Shown here one piece after another: positions 52,101 through 62,000 of a DNA stretch of 64,000 nt; the first letter of the stretch is position 1; each line of letters begins with the position of its first letter. The DNA is taken from contig NZ_CAMCEC010000004.1 of assembly GCF_945873775.1 (NCBI RefSeq), forward strand, positions 1 through 64,000, in the 5' to 3' direction. The position numbers and the translations under genes are program-made. This stretch comes from an uncultured Treponema sp. Lineage in GTDB: Bacteria; Spirochaetota; Spirochaetia; Treponematales; Treponemataceae. The notes beneath the pieces are model-generated. The model ran no database searches and was not told the DNA's origin. It was given only the letters and a program-made list of their open reading frames with translations.

Positions 52101-53227
52101 ATGTAGTTTTAATATACGGTGGAAAATCCGGCGAGCATGAAATTTCACTTTTGTCATGCGCATCTGTAATCAGAAATATCAGCGCAAAGCACAACGTTTC
52201 TCTCATTTCAATTTCCAAAGGCGGAAAATGGTATCTTGAGGACAATTCAGTTTTTGAGGAAGTAAGAAACAACCCGGAAGCCGCTCTTTGTGTGCATGAA
52301 GATGAAAGCCGCGAAGTAAAAGTTTCGTTCGGGCGCGGAAAAGACAATGTGTTTTTTGCCTGCGGAAATTATATTCCGTGCGATGTTGTGTTTCCTGTTC
52401 TGCATGGAACTTACGGCGAGGACGGAACTGTTCAGGGCGTGTTTGAAATGGCTGGCGTTCCTTTTGTTGGCTGCGGTGTTTTGGCTTCAAGCGTGGCAAT
52501 GGACAAGGAAACTACAAAAATTCTTTTAAAGAACGCAGGAATTCCTGTTGTTCCGTATATGTGCCTTTCAAGAAGCCAGATAAATTCAAGTTCTCTTTAC
52601 GACAAGCTGATTGAAGAGGCGGTTGAAAAACTTGAATTTCCGCTTTTTGTAAAGCCGTGCGCCGCAGGTTCAAGTGACGGAGCAAGCCTTGCCCGGAATA
52701 AAAAAGAGCTTTCGTTTGCGCTCATGGAAGCATTCAGCTGGGATAACAAAGTTCTTATTGAAAAGGCGATTGACGCGCGTGAAGTTGAATGCTCTGTAAC
52801 AGGAAACTCTGTAACGGCGACTTCGGAAACTGACTGCACGCTTTTAAAGGCTTACGGTCCTGGTGAAATCGTTCCAAAGCATGATTTTTATGACTACGAT
52901 GCAAAATACAATGATCCGGATGGTGCAGAACTAAAAATTCCCGCTCTTCTTTCAGATGACAAGCTTGAGTTTATAAGGGAAACTGCAAAAAAAGCGTATT
53001 CTGCAATAAACGCATCTGGCTTGAGCCGCGTGGATTTTTTTGTAGACCGCAAGACTGGCGAAATTTACCTGAACGAAATAAATACAATTCCTGGCTTTAC
53101 AAAAATCAGTATGTTCCCAAAGATGTGCGCTGCGGACGGCTTGGAATATTCTGAACTTATTGATTATCTTCTTGAAGAAGGAATTGAAAGTTTCAAGGCA
53201 AAACAGAGCCTTTGCACTTCAAGATAA
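52097..53227 (+). CDS. ddl: D-alanine--D-alanine ligase
   Basis: A 376-aa ATP-grasp enzyme making the D-Ala-D-Ala dipeptide of peptidoglycan. Motifs: YGGKSGEHEISLLSCASVI, FPVLHGTYGEDGTVQGVFEM, PLFVKPCAAGSSDGASL, EVECSVTGN and the metal-binding end YLNEINTIPGFTKISMFP. A Tyr after HGTYGEDG-type region is the D-Ala rather than D-Lac context. It overlaps murE by 4 nt (ATGA) with GAGG upstream. Confidence 0.95.
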   Translation: MNVVLIYGGKSGEHEISLLSCASVIRNISAKHNVSLISISKGGKWYLEDNSVFEEVRNNPEAALCVHEDESREVKVSFGRGKDNVFFACGNYIPCDVVFPVLHGTYGEDGTVQGVFEMAGVPFVGCGVLASSVAMDKETTKILLKNAGIPVVPYMCLSRSQINSSSLYDKLIEEAVEKLEFPLFVKPCAAGSSDGASLARNKKELSFALMEAFSWDNKVLIEKAIDAREVECSVTGNSVTATSETDCTLLKAYGPGEIVPKHDFYDYDAKYNDPDGAELKIPALLSDDKLEFIRETAKKAYSAINASGLSRVDFFVDRKTGEIYLNEINTIPGFTKISMFPKMCAADGLEYSELIDYLLEEGIESFKAKQSLCTSR

Positions 53228-53251
53228 AAAAGTAAAATTGGGAGGAGAAAA

Positions 53252-54853
53252 ATGCCGCATATTTATCCGCATGGATGTTATTTTAATTCGCTTGATGAAA
53301 TAAAGGGCAAAAAAATTACCATAATGGGGCTTGGTCTTAACGGCGGCGGGGAAGCTTGCGTCCGCTTTTTTTTAAGGCATGGAGCTTTTGTTACCGTTAC
53401 CGACATGAAGACTGCTGAACAGCTTGCGCCCACACTTGAATCTCTTGCAAAAGACAGGTTTCTTGACAAGTCCAGGCTTCGCTTTGTATTAGGCGGACAT
53501 AATATTGAAGATTTTTCCAATGCAGACTGCGTTATAAAAAATCCCGGCGTAAAAATTGAAGGCAATAAATTTCTTGCAGCTGCAAAATCAATTGAAACGG
53601 ACATCAGCATTTTTTTGCGCTTTACAAAAGCTCCTATAATTGCAGTTACAGGAAGCAAGGGAAAATCCAGCACAGTTAGCGCGCTTTCCTACGGACTGAA
53701 TCAGGCTGGCTTTAAGTGCTTCTTAGGCGGAAACATTACTGTAAGCCCGCTTTCGTTTCTTGAAAAAACAGACGGAACTACTCCTGTTGTGCTTGAACTT
53801 TCTAGCTGGCAGCTTGCGGATTTGCGCGGAAGAAAACTTTTAAAGCCAAAAATTTCTATAATCACAAAGATTGTTCCAGACCACCAGAACTGGTACGGCG
53901 ACATGGACAGCTACGTGGAAGACAAAAAACTGATTTTTGTTGACCAAGATAAAAACGATTTTACAATCCTTGACTTTGATGAAGACAACTACCTTAAAGA
54001 AACTGCTTGTCCAAAAAGAGGCTGCCGTTGCTGGGGCGATTTATTTGCAAGCGAGACAAAAGCCAAAGTTCTTAGATACAGCAAGGCTCTTTTGCCAAAA
54101 GGTGTTTTTGGAGCTTACTTGGAAAAAAGCGGTTCTTCCTATAAAGGCGTTGCTCGTGTTCCTTCAGAATTTGTAAAGCCTAGCTTAAAGGAAAAGATTG
54201 TTCTTGAAGAAGTTGTAATGGAAAGTCTGCAAGTTCCGGGCGAGCACATGAGAGCAAACGTTTTGAATGCCAGTCTTGCAATGTATCTTATGGGAGTTGC
54301 TCCGGCTCAAATTTGCACCGTGATGGGACAGTGGAAAGGAATTCCTCACCGCCTTGAAAAGTTCTACGACTGGAAAAGCCCTTCCGACGGACGCAAGGTT
54401 ATCTTTTACAATGACAGCTGCTCAACAGTTCCAGAAGCGTGCGCGGCGGCAAGCCAGTCATTTGATCAGCGTGTTGTTCTTATTGCTGGCGGAACAGATA
54501 AAGGTCTGGACTTTCTTCCGCTTGCAAGATGCCTTGATCCTGAAAACAACACAAAGTTTCCGCCTTACGAAATCTATTTGCTTTCCGGCAGTGGAACAGA
54601 CAAACTTGTTTCCATGCTTGATGAGCGCGGTGTAAAATATGAAGGCCCGTTCGATTCTTTGCAGATTCTTCTTGATGTTCTTAAAACCTGCCTTATGTCT
54701 GAAAACGCAAGCCGAAACTATGGCGAAGTTTTTTCGGACACCTGGCTGCCAGTAGTCTTTTCTCCGGGCGCAACTTCATTTGGAATGTTCTTAAACGAAT
54801 TTGACCGCGGCGACAAGTTTAAATCCCTTGTAAAGTCAATATTTCAGGAATAA
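53252..54853 (+). CDS. murD: UDP-N-acetylmuramoylalanine--D-glutamate ligase (MurD)
   Basis: A 533-aa Mur ligase adding D-Glu to UDP-MurNAc-L-Ala. Rossmann N-domain (ITIMGLGLNGGGEACVRFF), ATP loop AVTGSKGKSSTVSAL, VLELSSWQLAD, PDHQNWYGDMDSYVEDK, GIPHRLEKFYDW, FYNDSCSTVPEA and LIAGGTDKGLDFLPLA are diagnostic (ELSSWQL and AGG-x-D-K-G especially). Longer than the standard 440-450 aa. A GGGAGGAG ribosome site precedes ATG, 24 nt after ddl. Last gene of the murE-ddl-murD operon. Confidence 0.94.
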   Translation: MPHIYPHGCYFNSLDEIKGKKITIMGLGLNGGGEACVRFFLRHGAFVTVTDMKTAEQLAPTLESLAKDRFLDKSRLRFVLGGHNIEDFSNADCVIKNPGVKIEGNKFLAAAKSIETDISIFLRFTKAPIIAVTGSKGKSSTVSALSYGLNQAGFKCFLGGNITVSPLSFLEKTDGTTPVVLELSSWQLADLRGRKLLKPKISIITKIVPDHQNWYGDMDSYVEDKKLIFVDQDKNDFTILDFDEDNYLKETACPKRGCRCWGDLFASETKAKVLRYSKALLPKGVFGAYLEKSGSSYKGVARVPSEFVKPSLKEKIVLEEVVMESLQVPGEHMRANVLNASLAMYLMGVAPAQICTVMGQWKGIPHRLEKFYDWKSPSDGRKVIFYNDSCSTVPEACAAASQSFDQRVVLIAGGTDKGLDFLPLARCLDPENNTKFPPYEIYLLSGSGTDKLVSMLDERGVKYEGPFDSLQILLDVLKTCLMSENASRNYGEVFSDTWLPVVFSPGATSFGMFLNEFDRGDKFKSLVKSIFQE

Positions 54854-54870
54854 AACTATTAAAAACTGGA

Positions 54871-55024
54871 GGAATACTTTCTAAGAGGCTAAGTAATATT
54901 TCCTAAGAGCCGTAGAGATACTTTCTAAGACCCTTAGGAATACTCACTCAGGGGCTTAGGAATATTCACTTAGGGCTTTAGGAATACTCACTTCAGGTCT
55001 TAGGAAGTATTCCTTCAGAATTAG
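54871..55024 (+). repeat. Seven tandem 22-bp repeats (iteron-like array)
   Basis: Units start at 54871, 54893, 54915, 54937, 54959, 54981 and 55003, an exact 22-nt period with no indels. The core pattern is GGAATACTCACTTAGGG followed by CTTTA; the outer units diverge. The last unit contains the inverted form (AGTATTCC), so the array has near-inverted ends. 22 is not a multiple of three, and no reading frame runs through. It begins 18 nt after the murD stop. Confidence 0.85.
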
Positions 55025-55059
55025 ATAAAGCATGTCTGGTTAAGGAGAGGAGTACAATA

Positions 55060-55194
55060 TTGACTAAAACAAAAGAGAATGATGTCATCGACCAGTTACT
55101 GGACAGAATTGATTTCCATGGGATGACAGCAGAAGAGTTGGCAGGAGAAAACGGTCTGCTTAAGAAACTAGCAAGCCGTTTTTTAGGATTTTGA
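55060..55194 (+). pseudogene. N-terminal remnant of an IS256/Mutator-type transposase
   Basis: A 44-aa ORF from TTG behind GGAGAGGAG: TKTKENDVIDQLLDRI, then FHGMTAEELAGENGLLKKLA and a sudden end SRFLGF. The GENGLLKKL block near the start is the well-conserved N-terminus of IS256-family transposases, which normally continue for about 350 more residues. Codon choice (GTC, ATC, GAC, CTG) differs from the neighbours. The rest of the element is gone; a terminator of purC follows at once. The family call is by recall of the motif. Confidence 0.6.
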
Positions 55195-55203
55195 TAAATC
55201 CAA

Positions 55204-55234
55204 AATAAAAAATCCCGCGCTTAATGCGGGATTT
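55204..55234 (-). terminator. Intrinsic terminator of purC (usable from both sides)
   Basis: AAATCCCGC and GCGGGATTT form a 9-bp stem around a 7-nt loop. On the minus strand it is followed by TTTTTATTTTG, making it the purC terminator; the plus-strand tail is weaker. Confidence 0.85.
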
Positions 55235-55254
55235 ACATTTATTCTGCTCGAAAA

Positions 55255-56100
55255 TTATTTATGACAAATCTTTTCTTCACATTCCTTGTAGATTGCGCTT
55301 GTCTTAGCAACAACGTCTGCAGGAATTTCCTTGATGTTCGGGTCGCCTGCAAGGTTGTTTTCCTTCAGCCAGTCGCGGATAAACTGCTTGTCGTAAGAAG
55401 CTGGGCTTCCGCCAACCTTGTATTTGCTTAAATCCCAGAAGCGGCTTGAATCTGGAGTTAAAACTTCATCTCCAAGAACAAGCTCGCCGTTTTCGTCCAA
55501 GCCGAATTCAAATTTTGTATCAGCGATTATAATTCCGTTCTTGTATGCGTGCTCGTAGCATTTCTTGTAGATTGCAAGGGCAGCTTTTTCAATCTTTGTT
55601 CCAAGCTCTTCGCCTAAGTCTTTTTTCATGTAATCCAAAGTTACGTTTATGTCGTGTCCTTCCGCCGCTTTTGTGGAAGGAGTTACAATCGGCTCGTCAA
55701 GTTTTTCTGCCTGCTGGTATTCTTTTTCAAACTTGTGGCCAAGGAACGGCTCGCCTTTTTTGTAGGCTTCGTACATTGAACCGAACATATATCCGCGTAC
55801 AATCACTTCGTAAGGAATCATCTTAAGTTTTTTTACAAGAATTGTTCTTCCTTCAAATTCAGGCTTCTGGAATTCAGCCGGCATATCTTTTAAATTTGAA
55901 GAAATCATGTGGTTTTTTACAATGTCTTTTGTGTAGTCAAACCAGAAATTCGCAAGAGCGTTCAAAACCTTGCCTTTGTCTGTAATCATAGTTGGAAGAA
56001 TCACATCAAATGCGCTGATTCGGTCTGTTGTAACAATGACCATTCTTCCATCTTCCAAATCGTAAACTTCTCGGACTTTTCCGCTAGCATATTTTTTCAT
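55255..56100 (-). CDS. purC: SAICAR synthetase (PurC)
   Basis: A 281-aa enzyme of de novo purine synthesis that joins CAIR with aspartate using ATP. GKVREVYDLEDGRMVIVTTDRISAFD at the N-terminus, VRGYMFGSMYEAYKKG, ADTKFEFGLDENGELVLGDEVLTPDSSRFW are the two PROSITE-type family segments. ATG has AGAGG upstream and a good promoter. Single-gene unit downstream of the FNT gene. Confidence 0.95.
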   Translation of the reverse strand: MKKYASGKVREVYDLEDGRMVIVTTDRISAFDVILPTMITDKGKVLNALANFWFDYTKDIVKNHMISSNLKDMPAEFQKPEFEGRTILVKKLKMIPYEVIVRGYMFGSMYEAYKKGEPFLGHKFEKEYQQAEKLDEPIVTPSTKAAEGHDINVTLDYMKKDLGEELGTKIEKAALAIYKKCYEHAYKNGIIIADTKFEFGLDENGELVLGDEVLTPDSSRFWDLSKYKVGGSPASYDKQFIRDWLKENNLAGDPNIKEIPADVVAKTSAIYKECEEKICHK

Positions 56101-56136
56101 GTCGAACCTCTTGGCTTTATTCTATAGAATGCTTTT

Positions 56137-56166
56137 ATTATAAATCTTTTGTTGATTTGAATTCAA
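56137..56166 (-). promoter_or_regulatory. Promoter of purC
   Basis: On the minus strand TTGAAT, 18-nt spacer, perfect TATAAT. The -35 box abuts the stop codon of the FNT gene. Confidence 0.75.
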
Positions 56167-56167
56167 G

Positions 56168-56812
56168 TTAGTTTGAGTTTTGCAAAAATCCTTTCTTTAC
56201 GAGCGGAACTAGCATTCCTCCAAACGCGTTTCCTATTGTCATTATAATCAGGCAGAAAAAGTTGTGCGCTGTCCAAGTGCGGGAAACTGAAAAATAAAAC
56301 ATATCGGCGATGCTGTGTTCAAATCCGCTTAGAATGAACGCCATTACAGGAAGAAAAATTGCCAGAACTTTTCCAACTGGATTTTCAATTGTCTTGAATC
56401 CGTCCGCGGCAATGAACATGAGGATTCCGCAGAAAAAAGACAAAACAAGAAGGCTTAAAGGCGTGTCTGCTGATTTTACCGCGCACATTGCGGCTGCCTT
56501 TTGTGCCATTGAGCTTGTTCTTGTGCAAAGAATGAGGAAAGCGAAAACAAATGTTCCTGCAAAGTTTCCAAGCCAGATTAGCGCGACTTCTGCAATATAC
56601 GAAGGCTTTTTTTCAACAATGTAGCCGACTTTTCCAGTGTAAAGATAAAATCCGAAGTTCAGGATTATAAAAAGTCCAGTTCCGAATAAAAATGCGCCTG
56701 AGATTTTGCTTTCGCACGAAAGAAATGCTGTTGCGCCGATTCCGATTGCGATTCCAGTCATAAATGAGCGCAAGATGATATTAAGCAGTTTTGATTTTAT
56801 TGAATTTTCCAT
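56168..56812 (-). CDS. Formate/nitrite transporter (FNT) family channel
   Basis: A 214-aa membrane protein with six helices. SGFEHSIADMFYFSV is the FNT hallmark with the central His that protonates the transported anion; GTGLFIILNFGFYLYTGKVG and NAFGGMLVPLVKKGF match the first and last conserved segments. Substrate could be formate, nitrite, lactate or hydrosulfide; in an anaerobic fermenter formate release is most plausible but not shown. Shorter than the usual 260-280 aa at the N-terminus. ATG lies 6 nt after a TAGAAT box without a ribosome site. Confidence 0.88.
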   Translation of the reverse strand: MENSIKSKLLNIILRSFMTGIAIGIGATAFLSCESKISGAFLFGTGLFIILNFGFYLYTGKVGYIVEKKPSYIAEVALIWLGNFAGTFVFAFLILCTRTSSMAQKAAAMCAVKSADTPLSLLVLSFFCGILMFIAADGFKTIENPVGKVLAIFLPVMAFILSGFEHSIADMFYFSVSRTWTAHNFFCLIIMTIGNAFGGMLVPLVKKGFLQNSN

Positions 56813-56818
56813 GCGCCG

Positions 56819-56847
56819 ATTCTACTTTTTTTTGTGATTTTTGTCTT
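56819..56847 (-). promoter_or_regulatory. Promoter of the FNT gene, leaderless spacing
   Basis: On the minus strand AAGACA, 17-nt spacer, TAGAAT, then CGGCGC and the ATG. The -35 is weak (4 of 6). Confidence 0.45.
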
Positions 56848-56887
56848 TAGCGGAATATAATAAAATTCTTTTCTTGCGTAAAATAAA

Positions 56888-56915
56888 TTGTAAATTTTTT
56901 ATTGTATGATATACT
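56888..56915 (+). promoter_or_regulatory. Candidate promoter of malQ
   Basis: TTGTAA (56888-56893), 16-nt spacer, TATACT (56910-56915), giving a leader of about 65 nt with an AGG ribosome site. Divergent from the FNT promoter. Confidence 0.5.
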
Positions 56916-56987
56916 TAGATAGTTTCAAATGTTTTCGTCTGTAAGGATGATTTGTTTTTGCCAGAATTATTGAAATAGGTTTAAATT

Positions 56988-59006
56988 ATGAAAAAAAGAA
57001 CCGGTGTTGTAGTTCCGCTTTCGGCGTTGTATACAAAAGACTGCGCTGCCTGCGGAGATTTTCTTGCGTTGAAAAATCTTGCTGACTTCTGTGAAAAGGC
57101 GGGATTTTCTGTTGTTCAGCTTCTTCCTGTAAATGATACGGGAACTCAGTCTTCGCCTTATTCGGGGCTTTCTGCGTTTGCGCTTCATCCGCTTTTTATA
57201 AGAATTAATGCGCTGCCGGAATTTGAAGCGGCTCTAAAGGGAAGCAAGCAGTTTGCTTCGGCGTACAAGAATTTTGAAAAGAATTTTACATACAAGCGGC
57301 GGTTTGACTATGACGCTGTTGTAAATGAAAAAAATCAGCTCTTGCATCTTTTGTACAATTATATAGAAAAAACTTCTGCAAAATCAGAAAACGAATCTAT
57401 GCAGAAACTTCCGGCGCAAATGGAAAAGTTTATCCGCGCAAACAACTGGATTATTCCTTATGCGGTTTTCAAAAATATAAAAGACGAAAATATGCAGGCT
57501 TCCTGGAAAAGCTGGGATGAGCAGGTGCGCAATATAAGCCGCGAAAAAATCATGCTCAAATGGAACAATAAGGCAAAAAAATCCAGCCACAATTTTTTTG
57601 TCTGGTGCCAGATGCGGGCAAGCGAGCAGTTTAAAGAAAGCGCGGAATATCTTCGCTCAAAAGGAATAATTTTAAAAGGCGACATTCCGATTTTGATGAA
57701 CGAAGACAGCGTTGACTGCTGGACTTACCCTGAATTCTTTAGACAGGACTTGCGCGCTGGTTCTCCGCCAGATGGAGAAAATCCGCTTGGACAAAACTGG
57801 GGATTTCCAACTTATGACTGGGAGCGTCTTGAAGCAGACGGATTTGCTTGGTGGAAAGACAGAATAAAAGTTTCTTCTCAATATTATGACGCATTCCGAA
57901 TCGACCATGTTTTGGGCTTTTTTAGAATTTGGGCTGCAAAAGAATCTGAAACAACCGCTTATCTTGGACACACAGTTCCATATTCTGATTTTTCAAGAAA
58001 AGCCTTGAACGACTTGGGATTTTCTGACGACAGAATCAAATGGATTTCTGAGCCACATATTCCGACCGGGCTTATTGAAGAGATAACTTGGAACCATGAC
58101 GAAGCTGTTGCGTTCCTTGAGCAAGTTTGCGACCGTGTGAACAACGAGGAGCTTTGGAACTTTAAAAAAGAAATTTCTGGCGACAAGGAAATTTATTCCA
58201 AGAAGTTCTGCGATGATGAGCGCAAGGATTCCGCAGTGAAAAATGCGCTTGCTGAAAAATGGCGCGACCGTTCATTGATTCAAATTAAAAAAGACAGATT
58301 CATAAAAGTCTTTACGTTTGAAAAATCTTCAGCCTGGAAAACTTTAAGCTGGGATGAGCAGGAAAAACTGAAAAATCTTTTTGCCCAGACAGAAGAAAAA
58401 GAAAACGAGCTTTGGAAGCAGCAGGCTCTTTCTACTTTGGGCGCGATTGTCCATGCTTCTGACATGATTCCTTGCGCGGAAGATTTGGGCGTTAATTTAA
58501 AAGTTATGCCTGAAGTTCTTCAAAAACTTGAAATTCTTTCGCTTAAAGTTGTGCGCTGGTGCCGTGAGTGGGAAAAAGACGGACAGCCTTACATTCCGTT
58601 TGACCAGTATCCATCTTTGAGCGTTGCAACAACTTCTGTGCATGACAGTTCAACTTTGCGCCAGTGGTGGAATTCCGAAAAAGACAGCGTAAGAGCGTTC
58701 TTGTCTGCCTGCAAAACTGAAAACTGTCCTGATGCGAATTCAGCTTTTACTCCTGACATTGCAGAATTTATCTTGAAGACTGTTGCAAAATGCGAAAGCT
58801 CACTTCTTATAAATCCGCTTCAGGATTATTTGTTCCTTGAGCATTGCTTTTATCTTGAAAATGAAAATGACGAGCGCATCAATGTTCCGGGCAGCGTAAA
58901 CAGCTTTAACTGGACTTATAGAATTCCTGCTTTAATTGAAGAAATGTCTGAAAACAAATCTTTGATGAACAAGATAAAAACTGTGGTTCAGCTGCACGAC
59001 AAATAA
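56988..59006 (+). CDS. malQ: 4-alpha-glucanotransferase (amylomaltase, GH77)
   Basis: A 672-aa enzyme that transfers maltodextrin segments in glycogen or maltose metabolism. GH77 motifs: VVQLLPVNDTGTQSSPYSGLSAFALHP, GIILKGDIPILMNEDSVD, YDAFRIDHVLGFFRIWA (nucleophile Asp in FRIDH) and IPCAEDLGVN (acid/base Glu), then SVHDSSTLRQWW, close to the stabilising Asp. It has no N-terminal carbohydrate-binding module. Sits directly before a GH13 gene, 27 nt apart, forming an alpha-glucan operon. Confidence 0.94.
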   Translation: MKKRTGVVVPLSALYTKDCAACGDFLALKNLADFCEKAGFSVVQLLPVNDTGTQSSPYSGLSAFALHPLFIRINALPEFEAALKGSKQFASAYKNFEKNFTYKRRFDYDAVVNEKNQLLHLLYNYIEKTSAKSENESMQKLPAQMEKFIRANNWIIPYAVFKNIKDENMQASWKSWDEQVRNISREKIMLKWNNKAKKSSHNFFVWCQMRASEQFKESAEYLRSKGIILKGDIPILMNEDSVDCWTYPEFFRQDLRAGSPPDGENPLGQNWGFPTYDWERLEADGFAWWKDRIKVSSQYYDAFRIDHVLGFFRIWAAKESETTAYLGHTVPYSDFSRKALNDLGFSDDRIKWISEPHIPTGLIEEITWNHDEAVAFLEQVCDRVNNEELWNFKKEISGDKEIYSKKFCDDERKDSAVKNALAEKWRDRSLIQIKKDRFIKVFTFEKSSAWKTLSWDEQEKLKNLFAQTEEKENELWKQQALSTLGAIVHASDMIPCAEDLGVNLKVMPEVLQKLEILSLKVVRWCREWEKDGQPYIPFDQYPSLSVATTSVHDSSTLRQWWNSEKDSVRAFLSACKTENCPDANSAFTPDIAEFILKTVAKCESSLLINPLQDYLFLEHCFYLENENDERINVPGSVNSFNWTYRIPALIEEMSENKSLMNKIKTVVQLHDK

Positions 59007-59033
59007 AATAAAACTTTTTTATTGGAGTTAAAT

Positions 59034-62000
59034 ATGAAGATTTCTTACAATGAATTTCACATCAGCCGGAAAGTAAGAGAGGAATGCAATTTTGAAGATT
59101 CGCTTTTTTCTTCTGCTGGAAATGTTGTTTTTGCAAACTTCAAGGCTGTGCATAAATTTCAGACAAAACTGAATGAGCTTTTTGACAAACGCGGTCAAAG
59201 TGAAAAAAAAGTTTCCGCAGGCTCTTTGAACGCAATGGGACTTATCGATGAAATTTTCCATTACGTTTGCATGATTTATAGAAGAGACAAAGCTCCTGAT
59301 TGCTTTAAAAATCTTCTTGCTGATTTGGACAGAAATTTTTCACAAGTAAAAATTGACAAATTGCTTTTGCAGTTCATGGAAGAATTTCCGCCTGTGGAAG
59401 TGTTTAAAAATAAAATTTCCGCGGAAGAATTTTTAGCGCAGAACTGCATTGATGCCGGCACAAAAATGGAACGCTCAAACCGGGAGCAGGTTTTGGAAGA
59501 GCTTGTGATGCTTCATCTTGCAAATGAAAATCCGGCGTTTTATCCGTTTGCAATTTTGTTTGACGATTCAAATCTTGCCGCCAATGCTGACTACATTAAA
59601 ACTTGGAATCAGATTAAGGCGTTCTTTTTAACTCAGCCTGTCTTTGGTCCTAAAAATAATTCGCTTATAAATATGCTTAAAGAGCCGGTTGTTGCTTCTC
59701 CGACTTCTTTAAAAGGCCAGTTGGATTATATCCGCACTTACTGGAGCGATGTTCTTGGCGAATGGATTCGTCGTCTTCTTGAGGGAATCGATACAATTTC
59801 CGAGGAAGAAAAAGCTGCGTGGCATCCTACAAACGGCGGTGAGGTTTCCATGGAAGCCTACACTTACGATGAAGAAAATCTGATGAAAGAATACGAGCGG
59901 TTCAGTCCTGACCGTGAATGGATGCCAAAAGTTGTTTTGATGGCAAAAACTGTTCTTGTATGGCTTTATCAGCTTTCTAAAAAATACAACCGCGATATTT
60001 CACGCCTTGACCAGATTCCAGATGAAGAGCTTGATGCTTTGCGCGATGAAGGATTTACAGGGCTTTGGCTGATTGGACTTTGGGAGCGCAGTTATGCTTC
60101 AAAAAGAATCAAGCAGATAAACGGAAATCCAGAGGCAGCCGCTTCTGCATATTCTTTGCTTGACTATGAAATTGCAGGAAATCTTGGCGGATGGCAGGCT
60201 TTGGAAAATCTTCGCTACAGATGCTGGATCCGCGGAATTCGTCTTGCAAGCGACATGGTTCCAAACCACACTGGAATGGACGGAACTTGGGTTACAGAGC
60301 ATCCTGATTATTTTATAACAACAAAGGAATGTCCGTTTCCTGGCTACACTTTTAATGGAGAAAATTTGAGCCGCGATGGTCGTGTTTCAATTTACCTTGA
60401 AGACCATTATTATTCAAAAAGCGACTGCGCAGTTTGCTTTAAGCGCGTGGACAATGCGACAGGAGACGTTACTTATATTTACCACGGAAACGACGGAACT
60501 GGAATGCCTTGGAATGACACAGCCCAAATTGACTTTTTGAATCCAGTTGCGCGCGAAGCCGTTATGCAGCAAATTTTAAAAGTTGCCCGGAATTTCCCGA
60601 TTATCAGATTTGATGCCGCGATGGTTCTTGCAAAAAAACATATCCGCCGCCTTTGGTATCCAGAGCCAGGACACGGAGGAGACATTGCAAGCCGTAGCCG
60701 TTATGCTTTGACTTCCGCGGAATTTGAAAAACGCATTCCAAATGAATTCTGGCGCGAAGTTGTTGACCGTTGCGCTCAGGAAATGCCGGACACGCTTTTG
60801 CTTGCTGAAGCGTTCTGGATGATGGAAGGATATTTTACACGAACTCTTGGAATGCACCGTGTTTACAATTCCGCCTTTATGAATATGCTCAAGAAGGAAG
60901 AAAATCAAAAGTACCGCGACACTGTAAAAAACACAATAAAATTTGATCCGCAGATTCTAAAGCGTTTTGTAAACTTTATGAACAACCCGGATGAAGAAAC
61001 TGCTGTGGCTCAATTCGGAAAGGGCGACAAATATTTTGGTGTCTGCACGCTGATGATTACAATGCCTGGACTTCCAATGTTCGGACACGGTCAGCTTGAA
61101 GGCTTTGAAGAAAAGTACGGAATGGAATACACAAAGGCCTACAAAGATGAAAAAGTTGATCAGGATTTGATGAACCGCCATTGGCACGATATTTTCCCTC
61201 TCATGCACAAGCGTTATCTTTTTGCGCCTGTTGAAAACTTTTTGTTCTATGATGTTTGGGACAACGGAACTGTAAATGAAAATATTTTTGCTTACTCAAA
61301 TGTCGTAGGCAACGAGCGCACAATTGTTTTCTATAACAATAAATATGAACGTGCCCAAGGCTGGATAAAGCAGTCGTGCGAGTACGCTGTAAAAACCGGC
61401 TCTGACGAAAATGACAAAGTGATGGTTTCAAAATCTTTGGCTGAAAGCATGGGATTCACTTATGGTTACAATCACTATGTAATTTTCCGTGAGCACAGAA
61501 GCGGACTTTGGTTTGTACGCAGAAGCGATGATTTGATTAACAACGGAATGTTTGTTGCTCTCAATGGATTTGAATATCAGGTTTATCTTGATGTGCAGCA
61601 GGTTGTTGACGGCGCGGATGGAAAATACTTTAAGCTTAATGAACTTTTGAACGGTTCTGGTGTTCCTGACCTTGAAATTGCATGGCAGGAATTCCGCTAC
61701 AAGGATTTGTTTGCCGCTCTTAAAAATTTCGTCACAAAAGAATTTATTCAGGATATTCATGCTTTGTTCTCTAGCGATTCTTCAAAAGAATTCAAGCTTG
61801 AAAACAAAGAGCCAACATCGCTCAAAAAAGTTCTAAAATCTGCAAAAGAAGCCGCTCTTGCTTACTACGAAAAAGAAAGCGAGTTTGCGCTTGAAGAAGA
61901 AAAACTTGCATCTGAAAATTCCAAGAAGAAAGCAAAGTCAAAGAAAACTGAATCATCTCTTGACCTTGATCAGAAATTCAAGGCATTTGAAAAGTGCGTT

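Noticed and set aside
54871-55024. CRISPR array
   Set aside because: Units are contiguous 22-bp tandem repeats without unique spacers and no cas genes are nearby.
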